From Nageia nagi (Eukaryota; Pinophyta), in contig JBITNC010000001.1 in assembly GCA_050084985.1 (NCBI GenBank), positions 150,102,001 to 150,166,000 on the forward strand: a stretch of DNA of 64,000 bases, in the 5' to 3' direction. A program made the translations under genes and the position numbers. Below are positions 35,023-45,478 of the stretch, one piece after another (position 1 is the stretch's first letter; each line of letters begins with the position of its first letter). The notes below the pieces were generated by a model. The model saw nothing but the letters and a program-made list of their open reading frames with translations. It made no database searches and had not been told where the DNA came from.

Positions 35023-38000
35023 ATGGTTGAAACCTTCATACCCAAGCATATACTCGATGGTTCCAACTTTGGCATATGGGAACCTCGTATGAAAGCTGAG
35101 TTACAAACAAGGAAGCTGTGGTAGACAGTTAATGAAGACTTGGTCGCTCCTATAGATGAGAAGGCTCTTGAAATATACAACTCAAAGAATGAGTTAGCAA
35201 CTTCAATGATTTATCGTGCAGTTTCAGATGATGTACTTCTCATGATCTCTTCTTCAACATCAGCAAAGGAAGCTTGGGATAGGCTAAAGAAAATTTACCT
35301 TGGGTCAAAATTTTCAAGGAGGTTCACCATTTTACAAAATTTGTTGCAATATCATCAAGGTGAAGATGAAAGTGCCTCTATTTACTTGAACAAAATCATT
35401 GACGTCAGGACACAACTGGTTGGCTGTGGGTGCAATTAGATCAATGATGAGTTCATGGTCTTCATCATTCTTCAAAGCCTTTCAACAAAGTTCAGTAACT
35501 TTGTCACGGTTATGGAAACTAGGCTCGATGATGAAGAAGATGTCATCTCTCTTGATAACCTTTCTAGACTCCTTCTAAAGCATGAGGAAACTTTTAATAA
35601 GAAAATATTGAACTTTTCTCCAAAGGACAATAGCATTGCTCTAGGAGCAATCAAAATTCCTTTCAAGAAAAAGTTCAATCATTATAAATTCAAAGATAAC
35701 AAATCCTCATCTACCTTTAGGAAGTATGAGAAAAAGGGCAACAATAATGGCAACTTCATGCAAAGGAATGACAAAGCTGGATCAAGCAATCCAACACCTC
35801 AGGAAAAGTTTGATGGAAATTGTAACTTTTGTGGCATCTTTAGGCACAAAGAGTATGATTGTTGTAAAAAGAAATTTGCTCAAAAAGGCAAGGGAAATGC
35901 AAATGTGAAAATTTTCTATAATAAAAAGAAGAACAAGCATGCTGCTACTGTTGCCTACTACTCAATGACTCAAACTATTTCAAATGATTGGATTGTTGAT
36001 TCAGGATGCACTAATCACATGTGTTGTGAAAAGGATAAGTTTGAAAACTTTCATAAGTACAAAAAGGATGCAGTTGTGATAGGTGATAATTTAGTCCTTG
36101 ATGTTCAAGGAATAGGGAGTGTGAAGATTCATGGAAAAGTTCTTGATAATATCTTTTATGTGCCTAAACTAAGGATGAATCTTATCTCCATAATTCAGAT
36201 TACAAGAAAAGGATACTCATTTGAGTTTACCTCACACTCCTGGTGTGTTAAGAAAGGACTTGTCACCTTGATGAAAGGATCAGTAAAGGATGACCTTTAT
36301 ATTGTGGAACAAGTTCCTTCAAAGATGTGTCTTACTGCAAATGTTTATTCAAAGGGTAATCTTTGGCATCAACGATTAGGGCACCTTAACCACAAGAGTA
36401 TTCAAGATATGAAAAATCAAGAACTTATGAAAGGTTTACCTAATATTTCACCCACAATTAGTCTCTGTGAAAGATGCATTCTAGGAAAGATGAATAGGCA
36501 AAAGTTTGAAAAACATAAGGCAACTCGAGCTACTCATCCTCTTCAGCTTGTGCATTCAGATTTGATGGGTCCATTTCAGACTAAGTCTCTAGGGGGAGCT
36601 TCTTATGTTCTGACCTTCATTGATGACTTCAGTAGGATGACATTTGGTTATCTACTTGAGCACAAGGATCAAACTTTTGACAGGTTTAAAGACTTCAAGG
36701 CTCTTGTTGAAAATCAAATTGATTTTAAGATCAAGATGCTTAGATCTGATAATAGGGGTGAGTATAATAGCAATGAGTTTAACAACTATTATGTTAAACA
36801 TGGGATCAAGTGGCAATTCATAATCCCTTACACCCCTCAACAAAATAGAGTTGCTGAAAGGAAAAATCGAACCATTATGGAAATGGCAAGATGCATGTTG
36901 GGTAACCTTCCTAGTTTCTTATGGGGAGAAGCTATTCACACTGCTATTCACACCCTAAATAGGTGTCCTACTAAAGTAGTTGAAGGTAAAACTCCATATG
37001 AAGCATGGACAGGAAAGAAACCTAACATCTCACACTTTAGGGTCTTCGCTTGTGATGCATTTGCCTTCATTACCTCAGAGAAAAGAAAGAAGTTGGATAA
37101 AAGATCAAAAAAATGCATCTTTGTGGGGTATGATAATCAACTTAGAAGTTACAGGCTCTACTCCTCATCCCATAAAACAATCTTTATTTCTAGGGATGTC
37201 AAGTTCAATGAACTTCCTGAGGATATGACCTCTCATGCTGAGGTGTCTGATTCAAATGATTCTTTGCCTGCACCTAACTGGTTGGATGATAATGTAGGGA
37301 AGTCACCACAAGAGAAAAATTCTCTAGCTCAAAGAATTACAAGGAGTATGACCTTGAATAAATCTTTATTTGCCAAAATTGATAATAGAATGAGCCATCA
37401 ACCTTCAAAGAAGCTTCCAAGCAAGAGTGTTGGATGGAAGCTATGAAAGTTGAGTATGAGGCGCTCATGAAAAATGAAACTTGGGATTTGGTTCCTTATC
37501 CCAATGAGAAAAATGTGATTGGAAATAAATGGATATACAAGGTAAAGTACAATTCTGATGGAGAAATTGAAAATTACAAAGCAAGGTTAGTGGCCAATGG
37601 ATTTGCTCAGAAATATGGTATTGATTATGAGGAAACCTTTGTTCCTATGGCTAAGATGCCTACTATCAAGATAATCCTTGCTCTTTCTACAGCTCAAGGA
37701 TGGAAAGTTTTCCAACTTGATGTCAATAGTGCATTTCTCAATGGTGACTTGGATGTAGAAATCTACATGAATCAACCAGAAGGATTTATTCCAAAAGGTA
37801 AAGAGTCTCTTGTGTACAAGCTAAAGAAGTCTTTGTATGGACTTAAGCAAGCACCTAGAGCATGGTACAAGAAAATTTTAGGATTCTTTGCAAATATTGG
37901 TTTTTCCAAGTGCTTCTCTGACTCAGATCTCTATGTACTCAATCAAGGAAAATACGTGGTCTTAATTCTCCTTTATGTGGATGATCTTCTCATAACTGGC

Positions 38001-38939
38001 AATAATATTGAAATCATCCAAGAGTGCATATCCAAACTGAAGGCAACATTTGAAATGACTGATCTATGTCTATTACATTACTATCTTGGGATGCAAGTAT
38101 ACCAACATAAAGATTGTACTTATCTTAGTCAATCTAAGTATATATCAAACATCTTGCAAAATTTTGGAATGGAGGAGTGTAGATATGCTGCAATACCTAT
38201 TTCTCCTGGAATCATTGTATCTCTGAGCTTAGATTCTTAGTTGGCTGATGCTACAACTTATAGGCAATTGATCAGTAGTCTTCTGTATCTGACTATCTCT
38301 CGACCTGATATTGCCTTTGTAGTGAATCTGATGGCATGATTCATGCAAAAACCATATGTTGAACACCTCAATGCTGTTAAGAAAATCTTGAGGTATGTGG
38401 TAAGGACAAAGGATCTTGCTCTTAAGTATTCCAAAGTGCCCTCAATTATTCTCTCAGGGTTCTCAGATTCTAATTATGGGGGTGATAGAGATGACAAAAA
38501 ATCAACCTTTGCATATGTGTTCAGCATTGGTTCAGGTGCTATCTCTTGGGCTTCTAAGAAGCAACCTACTGTGACTCTTTCTACCACTAAAGTTGAATAT
38601 ACAGCCATGTCTGTTGCTACCCAAGAAGCTATTTGGCTGAGGCATCTTCTGAACAAAATTAGGTATAAGCAAAATAACCCATCTCTTATTTCTTCAGACA
38701 ATCAATTGGCTATCTCTTTGGCTAAGAATCCTGTGTTCCATCAGAGAACCAAACATGTGGAAATCCAAGCCCATTTTATCAGGGAGAAGGTTCTAGATGA
38801 CATCATACACTTGGAGTATTGTCCATCTACTGAAAACTTCGCTAATTTATTCACCAAGCCCCTTTCTGAAGCTCAATTCAACAAGCTTAGGGATTCTCTC
38901 GGGTTGGTGAAGTTGCCCTCAAGGGGTAGTGAAGTTTGA
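35023..38939 (+). pseudogene. Copia gag-pol polyprotein of the young element
   Basis: Starts at the ATG at 35,023 (gag, FIPKHILDGSNFGIWEPRM). Gag has the zinc knuckle CNFCGIFRHKEYDC (C-x2-C-x4-H-x4-C). Then protease DWIVDSGCTNHM; pre-integrase HQRLGHLNHKSIQDM and CERCILGKM; integrase core with HSDLMGPF, RSDNRGEYN and PYTPQQNRVAERKNRTIMEM; RT with [33 protein letters not shown] and ILLYVDDLLITG; RNase H with SDSNYGGDRDDKKSTFAYVF and EYTAMSVATQEAIWLRHLL; the end ENFANLFTKPLSEAQFN. It is broken by in-frame stops at 35,122, 35,437, 38,238 and 38,337 and by one frameshift at about 37,385-37,395. Open runs are 35,140-35,439, 35,455-37,446, 37,434-38,240 and 38,343-38,939. All catalytic residues seen are intact, so decay is slight. 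Confidence 0.97.
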
Positions 38940-39013
38940 ACTTTTGTTAGTGATGACAACTTCACCTCTAAGAGGCTCTTTTGTTGTTGTTATATAGTGT
39001 GTGTTGATTATGA
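38940..39013 (+). other. Start of the copia 3' untranslated region
   Basis: Contains GATGACAACTTCACCTCTAA, counterpart of GATGATAACTTCATCCCTAG at 26,880 in the rearranged copia element. It leads into the minisatellite. Confidence 0.7.
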
Positions 39014-39515
39014 TATACCTCCGTGGTAAGTTTGCTCTACGTGACAAACTTGTTGTACATTTTATACCTCCGTGGTAAGTTTGCTCTACGTGACAAACTT
39101 GTACATTTTATACCTCCGTGGTAAGTTTGCTCTGCATGACAAACTTGTTGTATATTTTTATACCTCCGTGGTAAGTTTGCTCTGCGTGACAAACTTGTTG
39201 TACATTTTATACCTCCATGGTAAGTTTGCTCTGCATGACAAACTTGTTGTACATGTTATACCTCCGTGGTAAGTTTGCTCTATGTGACAAACTTGTTGTA
39301 CATTTTTATACCTCTGTGGTAAGTTTACTCTGCATGATAAACTTGTTGTACATTTTATACCTCTATGGTAAGTTTGCTCTGCATGAAAAACTTGTACAAT
39401 TTTTTGAGCATATAATTAATATACCTCCATGGTAAGTTCGCTTTGCATGAGGAACTTGTACATTTTATACCTTCGTGGTAAGTTTGCTCTATGTGAGAAA
39501 CTTGTTGTACAATTT
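39014..39515 (+). repeat. Minisatellite of ten ~46-50-bp units in the copia 3' UTR
   Basis: Units start TATACCTCCGTGGTAAGT, then TTGCTCTACGTGACAAACTT and GTTGTACATTT. Starts are near 39,014, 39,062, 39,110, 39,160, 39,208, 39,257, 39,308, 39,357, 39,420 and 39,468. Unit length alternates because GTTGTACA is sometimes only GTACA. The short + open frames over it (39,072-39,435) are translations of the repeat, not genes. The rearranged copia element has one related unit at about 26,930 (TATACCTTTGTGGTTAGT). Confidence 0.96.
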
Positions 39516-39529
39516 TTATGCTCTATTAA

Positions 39530-39987
39530 TAATCAACACATGTCTATATACAACAGGTGACTATGAGTGATGGCTTGGCATCTCCGTGATGACTTATAGT
39601 GCACCATTGATCAGTTATTTATAAGATGGCATTATTTGATCCTCTTATTTGAATATATGATGCATCTAACTGATTTTGTTCATGAGTTGCTTGTAGCATG
39701 CAGGATCTTCTTCAGAAATGCAGGTTACTCACCTTGTGTAAGCAAGCTCATGGAGACTCACATGTCAGCTTAAAGTTGATCGACTACTATGTACAGTGAA
39801 ACCAGTTGTGGTTAATGATTGTATTGTAAACCATTTTGTCAAATGGTAATGTAGTGAGTCTCATACTAGTTCTCAAAAATATTCTCAAATATGTAAATGT
39901 TCTCATCTCCGCTTGTATCTCTATGGAGGAGAACTCTCTCTCTCTTCTCTTTTCTACGCTCTATCCCAATATTGCATTAAGGGGGAG
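39530..39987 (+). other. Conserved copia 3' noncoding block and polypurine tract
   Basis: Same landmark order as 12,208-12,677 and 27,260-27,738: AATCAACACATG, ATGGCTTGGCATCTCCGTGA, TATAGTGCACCATTGATCAG, GATGCATCTAACTGATT, GTAAACCATTTTGTC, CTCAAATATGTAAATGTTCT. It ends in the polypurine tract AAGGGGGAG (39,979-39,987) next to the 3' LTR. Confidence 0.85.
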
Positions 39988-40477
39988 TGTTAGAATTTGT
40001 AATGAAATATTGTGTATATCTAAACTCCTTGTAAATTCAATTAATCACTTAAAGGATATGTAAATACCTTAAGGGATTAATTGAATTCTTTATTATGTGT
40101 GGACTTTGACCTCACCATGGGGTTAGTTGGTAGGTTAAAGTTAGGTCATACATTTATTTTAACCCTAACCTTACCCTTGGGTTAAAGGGAGGTTAGGGAG
40201 GTGCTCTCAAGCTATAAATAGAGGGCCTCTCCTCTTATAACATAACTAAGATTTGGAGTAAGATTACTCTACTAGTTTGTGTAGGAGAGAAAGAGAATTG
40301 TAGTAAGAGGTGCATAGATTGAGAATTGAGAACTAGTTGTGGATGTACTCCCAAGGAGGGAGGAACCACATTATATTTGTGTTATCTTGTGTGAATGGTG
40401 TTATTAACTTGTAGATGATGAATGATTGAGTTTCCTAGTCTTGGACCTTGAGGATTAGAGTAGGTCTAATTCCTTCA
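39988..40477 (+). mobile_element. 3' LTR of the young copia element
   Basis: 490 bp, the same length as the 5' LTR, with 11 substitutions by eye. It ends TAATTCCTTCA and is followed by the target duplication CATAT (40,478-40,482). Confidence 0.97.
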
Positions 40478-40482
40478 CATAT

Positions 40483-40933
40483 AAGTGGTGAAAAAACAAA
40501 TACAGAAGGACATAACTAGACTAAGTGTGGATAGGATATGAGTGACTTGTGCTTCCCATGCACCCAAAAAGGTAGGATGACATTCAAAACTAGAAAAATA
40601 TTGATTATTGACTCCAAATGCAATGATTTAAATTTATGATACAAGACAAGTGATAGATGAAAAGGAACCTTTAGCTACTTGCTATAGCTCTTGAAAACCT
40701 TTTCATGATGCTAAGATAAGACAAAGGGAGGATTATGATTGGTGATAAAAGACATGATATGCAACTCTTTTTTTATTTTTGGATTTTTTTATCTTTTCTA
40801 TATTTGTTTTTGTGCTTTTAATATGTTATACTTTTTTTGGTATTTTCTATTTTTTATTTATTTTTGGAAAAACATTTTCTAAATATTTTGAAGGTTGCTT
40901 GTGATGTTTAGGTGTAGAAGGGTCAAAGGTGAA
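40483..40933 (-). other. Gypsy sequence after the integrase stop
   Basis: Noncoding, with a T-rich stretch (40,765-40,880). It continues leftwards across the young copia element into 31,837 and below, as the shared CATAT shows. Confidence 0.6.
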
Positions 40934-42720
40934 TTATGTTGATTGGTTCAAGTTCTTCACTACCTTCCAAGGTTTCCAGATCGTATTCTCTTGAACCATA
41001 TTTGCTAATTACAATGTAAGGACCCATCCAATTAATGTGTGAATGTATAATGCATTATTGTAAAGGTTATGTAATAATCTTCTATGTAAGTTCACTAATA
41101 CTTAAGGGTATCATATAATGTAGCTTTTCCTACACTCCATGTCATGAGCATGCCCCTTGGGTAAAAGGATGTGCATGTTATGCTTTTGTACATTAGGTAA
41201 AAGGATAATCCAAAGAGGGATTTTGGCCTATAAATAGAAGGATCCCTTTTTGGATGACACATCAATTTGAAGCATAAAGTTATGCTATAGGATAGTGTTT
41301 AGGAGATAAGATTAGGAGAATTGTAAGAGTTCATATTTGAGATTAAGAGAGATATAGTTAGTGGATGTACTCCTAGTTGGAGGAACCACTTACATTTTGT
41401 GTTATCTTTGTGAGATTTTCTTATTTGAGTTATTTATACGTGAGATTGATCTTTCATGATATTTTGGTAGTATAGGGTTGTTTATGTTATATTATAACTC
41501 TTTCAATTAAGTGCAAACTTGCATCTTTTTGTTCTTGCTTGACTTGTGATTTGCTGATTTTCCTTTAATATAAGGTCACCAACTTCAAATTCATGATAGT
41601 GCACCTTTTTGTTATAATATCTCTTGATACGTTCTTAGTAAATTCTCAAATATTTAAGGGCACTTATGGGTTTTTCATCAAGTAAGTCAAGTTGGGAAAG
41701 CCTATCTTGCTTGTAGATGATATCATCAATGAATTATTGCAAAGAAACATGAAGGGGAAAAATTTCAAGTTCAATGGGAAAAATAGCTTCAACACCATAA
41801 ACTAATGAAAAAGGTGTTGCTCTAGTAGGTGTTTGTATGCTTTTTCTATATGCCCACAATGCATAAGAAAGTTTGGTATGCCAATCCCTTTGTGAGTCTC
41901 CAACAAACTTTTGAAGTGCTTGAACAATTATTTTATTAAAGGATTCTTCTTTTCCATTAGCTTGAGGGTAATAAGGTGTTGAGAAACTTAATTGAATATT
42001 ATATTTTTCACACAAGGCTCTAACATCCTTATTTTTAAATGGGAGTCCATTGTCCATGATCAATTTGGAGGGAATTCCAAATCTAGAAATAATGTTTGTC
42101 TCAATGAATTCCAAAATTTAAAGTGCTTTAACTTCAATTAGGGGCATGGCTTCTACATATTTTATGAAATATTCAATTGTAGTAATAATAAATTTATGTC
42201 CTTGTGAAGAATTGGGATACACTTGGCCAATAAGATCTAACTGTCATTGTGAAAAGGGCGATATGGTTACAATAGGTTGTAAATATTAAGAAGGAAGGTG
42301 CTGAAGGTTTGCAAATTATTTACACTTAATGCATTTTTTAACATATAAAATACAATCTTTCTCAAGTGTTGGCCAAAAGTATCCCATCCTTAACAAACAT
42401 TTTGTAATTGCCATGCCACTAAAGTGACCATCACATGTACCATCATGTGCTTGAGATAATACAAGGGGAATTTCATTAGGTTCAAGATAACTCAAAAGGA
42501 TGCCTTCATATCCTCTTTTATAAATAATGTCCCCTAAAAAGGTGTATTTAGAACATTTTTTTTTAAAGCATCTTCTTTCAATTTTAGTCATATCTTGGGG
42601 GATAATTCCAAGGTTAAGAAATTCTTTAACAAGTTCATACCAAGGATTACTATTATCAACTTCAATTTGATTAATGATGGGTCCAACAATGTAAGAGGGG
42701 TTATGCAAAGTGGTAATGTG
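40934..42720 (-). pseudogene. Tat-type gypsy integrase
   Basis: Reading right to left. The zinc-binding part is at 42,450-42,316 (AHDGTCDGHFSGMAITKC ... CILYVKKCIKCK, H-H-C-C). The catalytic core is in the open stretch 42,114-41,734: SRFGIPSKLIMDNGLPF holds one Asp, and STPYYPQANGKEESFNKII the Glu; LSYALWAYRKSIQTPTRATP and FSLVYGVEAIFPIELEI follow. The C-terminal part (YYNKKVHYHEFEVGDLILKE, about 41,620-41,560) is cut by a solo LTR at 41,015-41,505 and resumes as ISKYGSREYDLETLEGSEEL, ending PINIIHL and a stop near 40,934. Stops also lie at about 42,313 and 42,118. Confidence 0.9.
41015..41505 (+). mobile_element. Solo copia-type LTR in the gypsy integrase
   Basis: TGTAAGGACCC ... CTCTTTCA, 491 bp, with CTATAAATAGAAGGATCC (TATA near 41,232) and GGAACCACTTACATTTTGTG near the end, both like the copia LTRs at 24,054 and 31,838. 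There is no internal region or second LTR. AATTA occurs at 41,006-41,010 and again at 41,505-41,509, but a few bases off the TG...CA ends, so the exact boundaries are uncertain. It interrupts the integrase C-terminus. Confidence 0.75.
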
Positions 42721-43700
42721 AACAATGAGCTTGTCTTGATTGTCTTGAGATGGAATAAGAGAACCCAAGGAAGCCATGGTGTCTGCAAAAGCATTGTTAG
42801 ATCTTGGGGAAGATTCAATGGCATACTTATCAAATTGTAAGAGGATTTGGTAAATAAAAAATTTATATTTCTTTAAAACCTCATTATGGAATTGATAAGT
42901 TCCAAGGACTTGATTAACAATAAGTAGATAATCACCAACAATTTTAATTCTCTTGAAGTTCAATTTGATTGTAGTTTGGAGACCAAGAACAAGGGCCTCA
43001 TATTCAACCATGTTATTAATGCAAGGGAATTTGATCTTAAAATACAAAGGTATGGGTGCTCCTTGAGGTTTAATAAAAACAATGCTAGCACTACCCCCTT
43101 GTTCACATTTTGATCCATCAAAGAAAAGGGTAATGTCAAGGTCTTCTTTAGTGTCAACAAATTCCTCATCTTCAATCAAGACAAAAATAGAATCATCAAT
43201 AAAATCAAGTGACAAATGTTGTGAATCATGCAAAGGAGCTTTAGTAAGTTTATCAGCAATAACTTGCCCTTTTATAGAGTTTTGGTTCACAAACTCAAGA
43301 TCATATTCAGTTACTAGCATTATCCATTTAGATATTCTTGAATTAATGTATGCATGGCTCATCAAGTATCTAAAAGGATCATTTATAGCAACAATAGAAG
43401 TCTTAATATTTAACATATAATGTCTCAATTTACATGTTGCACATACAATGGCAAGGCACAATTTCTTAATATGGATGTATCAAACCTCATAGTCAACAAG
43501 AGTTCTACTTATATAATAAATAGCTTGTTCTTTTTCATGTCATTATTTTGTGCCAACATGGTCCCAATAGCAATATCTATAGTAGAAATGTACAAGTGAA
43601 ATGGTCTTGAAGGATTGGGTGGGATCCAAATAGGAGGAGATAAAAGGTTTTTTTTTTATTTGGTCAAAGGCTTCTTGACACTCCTTTATCCATTCAAATT
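42721..43700 (-). pseudogene. Tat-type gypsy double RNase H region
   Basis: The open stretch 43,461-42,316 covers two RNase H modules. The first continues from RT: LCLAIVCATCKLRHYMLN and SRISKWIMLVTEYDLEF. The second, about 43,140-42,735, starts DITLFFDGSKCEQGG and has NNMVEYEALVLGLQTTIKL then VGDYLLIVNQVLG, the D-E-D pattern of an additional archaeal-type RNase H. Two RNase H modules in a row are a hallmark of the Tat lineage and are the main reason for the assignment. The second module's reading frame is intact for 381 codons. Confidence 0.9.
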
Positions 43701-44617
43701 TTACTCCTTTCTTTACAAGGTGATTAAAGGGTTTGCACTTGATAGATAATTACGCAATAAATATATGAATTGCATTAATTTGCTTGATAAATTTCTTATC
43801 TATTTAATATTGCGAGGGGGAGACATTTCAGTTATAGCTTTAATCTTGGTAGGATCAACTTTAATTCCTCTTCTTGAAATAATAAGTTTTCTACAAGTTA
43901 CACCAAACACACACTTTTTAGGATTAAGTTTTCAATTATGCTTAATAAGTCTATCAAATATTTTCTCAAGAACTTCAAGATGTGTTTCTTGATTTTTAGA
44001 TTTTGCCAAAATATCATCTACATAGCATTCAATAATTGTACACATGTAGTAATGAAAGATATACATCATGGCATGTTGGTACGTGGAACCTGCATTCTTT
44101 AAACCAAAGGGAATGACCTTATAGTATAAGTTTCTCCAAGGTGTTGTGAATGCAGATTTATGTTGATCATTTTTTACAATATGGATTTAATTATAGCCAC
44201 TAAAATCATCCATGAGTGAAAGCATTTCATGACCTACAGTTGCATCTACTATATTATCAATGCTAGGTAAAGGAAAATCATCTTTTTTGCAAGCTTTATT
44301 AATATCTCAAAAATCAATGCATATTCGAATCCCTCTTATTTTCTTACCAACAAGAACAACATTGGAAACCCATGTATGATATTCAATAGGCATAATAAAA
44401 CTAGCATCCAGAAGTTTTTGGAGTCCTTCTTTAACAAGGAGTGCAATTTTTGGATGCATTTTTCTTAGTTTTTTCTTAATGGGTTTTGCATCTTTCTTAA
44501 GGACAAGGTTATGAACAACAAGATTAGAATCCAATCCTAGCATATCAAAATATTTCCAAGCAAATATTTTAATATACTTCTTGAGAAGCTTAATGAATAA
44601 CTCTTATTCCTCTTTAG
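43701..44617 (-). pseudogene. Tat-type gypsy reverse transcriptase
   Basis: Starts in the open stretch 44,543-44,307: DAKPIKKKLRKMHPKIAL, GLQKLLDASFIMPIEYHTWV, SNVVLVGKKIRGIRICIDF and then a stop. Beyond it the frame continues as KDDFPLPSIDNIVDATVGHE, DDFSGYN, FTTPWRNLYYKVIPFGLKNA and the catalytic ECYVDDILAKSKN (about 44,010), then FDRLIKHN and LNPKKCVFGV. Several stops, no missing motif. Confidence 0.9.
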
Positions 44618-45478
44618 TTAAGATCTTTCCAAGTAACACAATATGAGGATTGTTAAGATCTTCACCAAAGTCAACTTCAATTGTTTCTCAATGAACATGT
44701 GAGAAGTGTCATCCAATTGGGAAGGTAGAGGTAATAAATTAAGTTCATAATCCTCATATTGTGAATTGTACTTATCAAAATATTCCTCCATGTTTAAAAT
44801 AATATTCTCATAAGAATCAAAAGTAAAGTAAAATTGACCAAAATAAGCTTCCATGCTTAAATATGAAGGATAAATATCCTTATAACATGATGGTAGATGA
44901 GTATAGCCACCAAGATGATTAACTATAGACTCATCACATGGAAAATAATAAAGAAGAATAGGTAAGGGTGTAAACAAATTTGTAGACAAAGGGCAAATAG
45001 AATGGCCAAATACAATATTAGGATCATACATGACAAAGTTGCCATGGAAAAAGTCTTCCATTTCAACATGTACAAACTCATGAGTAAATTCCTCATAATC
45101 ATAATTAAGCGTGAAAGGTGGAGGAGATGAAGCAATATCATATTCAAGAGGCATGCTCATGTTGAAATAAGGATTAAAATAAATCACAAAAGCATCAAAA
45201 CTATGATCAAAGAACAAAGGATTATCAACCACATTGAAGGGGGATGAAAAAGGCCTAATTTTTATGGTAGGTAAGATTTCATGAGAAAGAGTATTGAAAA
45301 ATAAACTTTCTAAGGATACCTCCTCTTCAACTTCATCACAAGGAAGTTGAGTGATAGAAAGAGGCTCTTGAATAGATACTTCACTTTTACATGAAATGAC
45401 ATGAGGTTTAGATACTTCACTTTTACATGAAATGACATGAGGTGCACTAATAACTAAAGCTTGTTTTTGATAACCCAA
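44618..45478 (-). pseudogene. Tat-type gypsy acidic linker, open for 286 codons
   Basis: A long open stretch between a G-patch-like motif and RT. It starts LGYQKQALVISAPHVIS in continuation of a preceding frame with KGQGLGKYDHGIVEPI (about 45,555-45,505), which fits a G-patch, a domain seen in Tat-type polyproteins. The linker is rich in Asp, Glu, Tyr and Phe, has no catalytic motif, and holds a short duplication (PHVISCKSEVS twice). Length and absence of stops suggest it was part of the polyprotein. Confidence 0.65.
45362..45439. repeat. 36-bp tandem duplication in the gypsy linker
   Basis: GATACTTCACTTTTACATGA and AATGACATGAGGT occur twice in a row, coding twice for the 11-residue PHVISCKSEVS unit plus one residue. 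The period is a multiple of three, so the frame is kept. Confidence 0.9.

Noticed and set aside
39072-39435. Two overlapping + strand open frames with repeated peptide units
   Set aside because: They are translations of the 3' UTR minisatellite, downstream of the polyprotein stop.
39014-39515. Regular repeats that might suggest a CRISPR array
   Set aside because: The whole unit repeats without unique spacers, it is in a plant retrotransposon, and no Cas-like gene is present.
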